64,000 nucleotides of DNA, taken from positions 871,068 to 935,067 of the forward strand of contig NW_003101668.1 in assembly GCF_000003855.2 (NCBI RefSeq), read 5' to 3'. Source of the stretch: Blastomyces gilchristii SLH14081 (lineage: Eukaryota; Ascomycota; Eurotiomycetes; Onygenales; Ajellomycetaceae). This document shows, one piece after another, positions 59,770 to 64,000 of the stretch. Below the pieces are notes generated by a model, which worked only from the letters and a program-made list of their open reading frames with translations, searched no databases and was not told the DNA's origin. The translations under genes and the position numbers were made by a program. Every line of letters starts with the position of its first letter. Positions within the stretch are counted from its first letter, which is position 1.

Positions 59770-60140
59770 TTATTATTATTATTATTCTTTCATTATACTC
59801 ATATGCAAGCGGAGCTTATGATGAGTCCTTGCATGATATTAAATACAGGTCAAGTGTTAATTATACAGGAGGAAATACAGGTGTTGAGACCATGCCAAGA
59901 TAACAAGAACATAGAAAAATACAAAGAAGTGATAATTAGATACATGTAATAATAACTTCTCAGCTCAGAAACATAGAGCAATTCATTGAAGCAATTTATA
60001 CACTGCTGTATTTATTAGAAACCTGAGGTGCTTGAGTTCTGAATTTAATGTATTCTCTGCGGGTTTCGAACCCACGTGTCTTGGTTTCCCACCCCAAGGC
60101 GCTACCAGGTGGCTACATTAATCATTTAACCACCAGAGCT
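59770..60140 (-). mobile_element. tRNA-like SINE, copy 2, intact (371 bp)
   Basis: 13-bp duplication CAGATCTATAAGA at 59757-59769 and 60141-60153. On the minus strand: tRNA-like head with B-box GGTTCGAAACC near 60072-60062, a body of about 250 bp, then a LINE-like 3' end and a (TAA)n tail at 59770-59787. It shows the uninterrupted site into which the LINE jumped in copy 1. Confidence 0.93.
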
Positions 60141-60153
60141 CAGATCTATAAGA

Positions 60154-63100
60154 GAATCTGTTTACTAAGTTCTTAATTCTCTTAATATACTCTATCTTAA
60201 CTCAGAATTCACTCAGTCTCTGAACTTAGTAAATCTATCACTGTGAGAGTTTCTTGATTAAAGTAAACTATTATAAGCTCTTATAATCAGTTCTAATAGT
60301 AATTACTATTACAAGGTTCTTAAAGTAGTAATATCAGTAATAAAAGAATTTTACTATTATAAGAAGCTTCTAATTATAAATATTATAGTTAATCTCTGTG
60401 AGTTATATCTTCTATAAGAAAAAAATCACTGAAACTCAGTTCTTATTTAACTGTAGTTATAAAACTATTTCTGAAATTATAAAGAAGAAGATATCTATCT
60501 TTCATCTAATTAAGAGTAAGAAATTAAAGTAAAACAGTATTATTATATTTAGAAATATCTATTTTAATCTTATAAAAACTCTGTAAGCTTTTAAGATAAA
60601 AAAGTTCTTACAGCTCTTTCTTCTTAATAATCTTTCTATTCTTTATTTATAGAATAACATCTTCTTATTTTTATTCTTCAACATGTCTGTAAGAGTTAAG
60701 AAGATTCTCATGAATACAAAGATAAATTATCTATAGAAATTCATAAAGCTTAGACAGATTTGAATCTTATAAATACTAGTTAACTTTAATTATAATAGAA
60801 TAGTTTTCACTTATAAAGATTCTATCTGAATATTATTCACAGTAATTATATATTCTAGAAAATTAATTCAGTGAGTACTGAAGTTATACTTTATAAGCTT
60901 AATATACAGTTCTATCTTATTTAAGATTTTTCTAATACAGTTTATATATACTCAGTATGTTCTTTCTTCTTTATAAAGTATATCATCACATTATTCAGAT
61001 ATATTATTACAAAGATATTTAGATATATATGAAGTATTTTATTGATAAAAGACTGAAATACTACAGAAGTATTAGTCAAATCAAAAGATATCACTAAATA
61101 TTTAAATAATTTCAGTATGATTTTAAAGATAGTCTTTTATTCATTCTCAGACTGTATTCACAGCTGTGTATATATATTAATTATATTCAGTTATATAAAT
61201 ATAACAGCTTCTATAAAATAGTTAATCATATTCTTAATCAGAGATAGAAAGTAGTAACTCTTTATAATCTTAAAGTTCAGATTATAATAGTTTGTACACA
61301 GTCTGAAATCTTTATTCTTCTTCTTTATAAATATTACAGAGACTCTCACAGAGATCTGTGAAGATTAGATAAAGTTTTTCTTCAGATTCTTCTTTATATA
61401 AGTCTATAAGATCTCTATTTTATGATAAAAGAGCTTATAAATTAATTCTTAAAAGAGTTTCTACTTCTCTATTAAATCTATTATCAGATTCTTCTTATAG
61501 TAAGATGAAAGCTCAGTTATCTTAGCTGAACTGAATATCTTTATAAGATCTCAGTATTTCTCTGATATCTGAAGCTCAGTTTTCATAATTATAAAGTTCT
61601 CAGATATTTATAAAGTTATTATATAGATAAGCTTATCTTCTTTAATTAACTTTATAGTATTAACTGATTCTATCTCTATAAGTAAGTCTGTCAACACTGA
61701 TTGAAAGTTTAAACTTAACTTATAGACAGTTATATACAGATTATGTCTTTGAAGTTATATAAGTTTTAAGTATATATTATCTATAATATCTGTGATAATC
61801 ACAGTTTTTACAGATCTTCTTCAAGTTGCAGAGGGGTCTTGTAATTCAAAGATGACTCTTTTAGGCTCTTGGTTCTCAGATCTGAGTTCTTACACTCTGC
61901 TTATTATAAGAGTAGATTCTCAGTTTCATCACTCAGTTTATTCACTTCACAAAGCTTTAAAGATATTATAGTGATCTGAAATTCTGAGTTTATTAATACT
62001 TCTTATACTTATACTTATAGAGTAGTAGTACTGTAATATAGTCTTTTCTTATAAGTATATATTTATATTAAATAAGTAACAGATTTAGATGTCAGCTTTA
62101 AGACTCTTAAGAAGATTATTACTGACTCTGTCTATAACTTCTTAAATTTCTATATTAATTTATTCAGATAGTTTGTATAAAGATATTCTAATTTTAAATA
62201 GATAAAGTAGAGACTCTTTTTCTTAATCTCTCTATTATATACTCTATTTATAGAAGTTTATAAAGCTCTTTCTCTCTACTTAGTAGTCAGATATAAATCT
62301 CTCTATATCTTATTTTCTTTCTTTAGTAAATCTATTCTCTATTATTCTGATTCTTATAGAACTGATCAGTGATTTACTCTTTATAAGTTTATAATTCTTA
62401 CAGTGATCTGTAAATAATAAATAAGAGTTATCAGTTTTCTCAGAGCTAAGAACTTAGAGTCTTACTTAATAAGCTTATCTTATATATTTTTATTCAGTCT
62501 CTTTATAATATTATTATTCAGATCTTGTTTCAGAAATCTGTTTTCACAGATTTTAATTTATATTATAATTTTATAAAGTACTGTGAGTAGTCTTTATCAG
62601 ATTTCTCATCTCTTTTTCTAATATTAATAATCACAGCTCAGATATTCTCTATTCAGCTTATAAAGTTTCTTAACTTATTCTCTAAATAGATCTTGAAAAT
62701 AGATCAGTAGAATCTCTTATAATTATTTTCTAGATAATTCAGTCAGTTCTTAACTTCAGTGTAGTAGAGATTTATTATTATATAAATAACAGCTTCTTTA
62801 TCTTTTATATTACACAGCTAAGCTTGTGAGTTAATTTTAACTATAAACTTATAAAAGCTTTTATAGATTGTGATTCAGTAGATAATATTAAGTAACTTAA
62901 GAAAGTTTCTTTTTAGTTTATAGATATCTTTAAAGATTATGTCTAGAGACTCAGTTTAAGAGTTTTTACAGATAGTAAGTATTTCTTATAGAAAAGTAGC
63001 TTAATTTTATAGAAGATACTCAAGAATGATCTTTACTAGGATTAATTTATTTATAAGTTCAGAGAGTTTCTCTGTCACAGATATAGAGAATGATATTTTA

Positions 63101-63245
63101 TAAGTAATTAATAAGTTCTCTAAGACTTCTTTTATAGAGATTATTTATAATTTAGATAACTGCTTCTGAGTGTCTACAGTTGAGTTTATAGAAATTGAAG
63201 TATATAAGTTTCTAGTTCTTTCAGTTATAATAAGTGATTGCTGAC
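60154..63245 (-). pseudogene. Gypsy-4 gag and pol (to RNase H)
   Basis: Minus-strand remnant. The RT palm is near 61075-60790, where FQSFINKILH-like text is followed by NDVMIYFIKKE and then YNFSTH*INFLEYII, a typical gypsy thumb. Upstream RT, protease and gag fill 61300-63200 but are too decayed for exact limits. RNase H runs to about 60160. It is the most decayed element here; stops include many TAA and TAG as well as TGA. Confidence 0.75.
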
Positions 63246-63518
63246 TGATAGAGCTTGAAATTTAGAAATAAGTGATTATAGATGATTATTCAGATATTTA
63301 TAACTTGATATAATATATACTGTTAACTACTAGAAATATTTATAATAAAAAGATAAAATATAGAAATTAAATGTATAATAGTATTTAAACTGAGTTATAA
63401 ATAGTATTCACAAACTTCAGTCTATATAGTTGTGTGTAGTAAAGAGCTGCTAACTCTATTAATTATATAAGAGATAGAAATAGAGGTAAAGAGTCTGTGA
63501 GAAGTGAGATTTCTTACA
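63246..63518 (-). repeat. Gypsy-4 5' LTR
   Basis: 273 bp, the same length as 3123-3395 and aligned throughout. The inner end is followed on the minus strand by GTCAGCAATCAC, not a TGG primer-binding site. Confidence 0.85.
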
Positions 63519-64000
63519 TTAGTCTATACTCTTCAATTTAAGAGTTTCTAAGAGTATTTTAATAGTTTTCATACCAGCTTGAAATTAGTGATGAATTGAA
63601 GAAGAGAAAAAAGAGAAGAAAGAAATAAGAATAACTTATCTTTATAATAAAACAACAGAGAATCACTGTAATTATTCTCTCTAGTAATAAAGATCTGTTT
63701 TCTGCATGTATTTCTGATATAGATTATATAATAACTGTATATAAAGAATATTAATAGTGTATATATTAAATGAAGATAATATTACTATATAATACTGTAG
63801 CTGTTTCTGTATATCTCTGAAAGCTGTTAATATTTTCTTTAAATCTCTTTATATTTAATAAGTTAATAATATATTTTAATACACTTTTTCTTTCATTTTT
63901 ATTATTATTATTATTATTATTATATCATTGCTGATTATCTTCTCTGTCTTCATTTTCTCTTAATACTTATTAAAACTAATTATGTTTTTTCTCTTTAAAT
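63519..64000 (+). mobile_element. hAT family fragment, internal part, runs off the window
   Basis: Collinear with 18030-18580 of hAT copy 1, including the microsatellite position (63895-63925). It starts abruptly at an internal base of the element next to the Gypsy-4 LTR, so a third hAT copy probably flanked or received Gypsy-4. Confidence 0.8.

Larger units (their letters stand above)
3123..63518 (-). mobile_element. Gypsy-4, host Ty3/gypsy chromovirus that contains nearly all other elements
   Basis: Two 273-bp LTRs bound it, at 3123-3395 and 63246-63518, both reading TGTAAGAAATC on the minus strand. Its own sequence is spread over 3123-3929, 9559-10298, 34908-35214, 35729-37676, 59584-59769 and 60154-63518, about 7.35 kb in all, a normal size for the superfamily. 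Each gap is filled by another element with matching target duplications: AGAAC (5 bp), GTTC (4), CTGACAGT (8), ATTATAAR (8) and CAGATCTATAAGA (13). Gene order on the minus strand is gag, RT, RNase H (60154-63245), integrase and chromodomain (about 35729-37676), then a long 3' region. It must be the oldest insertion here. No target duplication was found at its outer ends. Confidence 0.85.

Noticed and set aside
1..64000. CRISPR arrays, bacterial operons, rRNA genes, centromere satellites
   Set aside because: No spaced short repeats, Shine-Dalgarno patterns, rRNA blocks or long satellite arrays were seen.

Overview
The window is a repeat-only, strongly AT-rich block of a filamentous fungal genome, most likely an ascomycete. 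The reasons are the types of element present (Ty3/gypsy chromoviruses, a Tad-like LINE, hAT transposons, a tRNA-like SINE), short fungal introns of about 55 nt, and heavy repeat-directed C-to-T decay. I found no intact host gene. Almost every long reading frame is a decayed piece of a mobile element. CpG and GpG/CpC are scarce while CpA, TpG, TCT and AGA are common, and tryptophan codons have mostly become TGA.

Layout. A LINE fragment (1-2876) runs in from the left edge. From 3123 to 63518 the window is essentially one Ty3/gypsy element (Gypsy-4, minus strand, about 7.35 kb when the insertions are removed) that has been opened many times. Target-site duplications show the order. Directly in Gypsy-4 sit Gypsy-1 (3930-9553), a reverse copy of Gypsy-2 (10299-34903), a 506-bp hAT MITE (35215-35720), an hAT element (37677-59575) and a SINE (59770-60140). 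Inside the reverse Gypsy-2 sit two more 506-bp MITEs, a 5.8-kb hAT (16801-22600), and a SINE (25543-33640) that is itself split by a full-length LINE (25664-33376). Inside the second hAT sits another Gypsy-2 (38420-54462), and inside that sits Gypsy-3 (43654-51392). A fragment of the hAT family follows at 63519-64000.

Most interesting content. Gypsy-2 and Gypsy-3 each carry, between pol and the 3' LTR and on the opposite strand, a spliced gene that is neither gag nor pol. Both predicted proteins (about 460 and 261 aa) have a cysteine cluster of similar layout followed by a helical, coiled-coil-like tail. The frame becomes continuous only when canonical introns are removed. I do not recognise the function.

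Two other patterns stand out. First, in three elements the outer edges of both LTRs have kept CpG and GG/CC while the matching inner edges have lost them, as expected if the mutator acts on paired repeats and fades at their ends. Second, the SINE shares its 3' tail with the LINE, which suggests a SINE-LINE partnership. All coordinates, alignments and translations were done by eye. Domain limits are approximate; LTR, TIR and target-site-duplication positions were read base by base.
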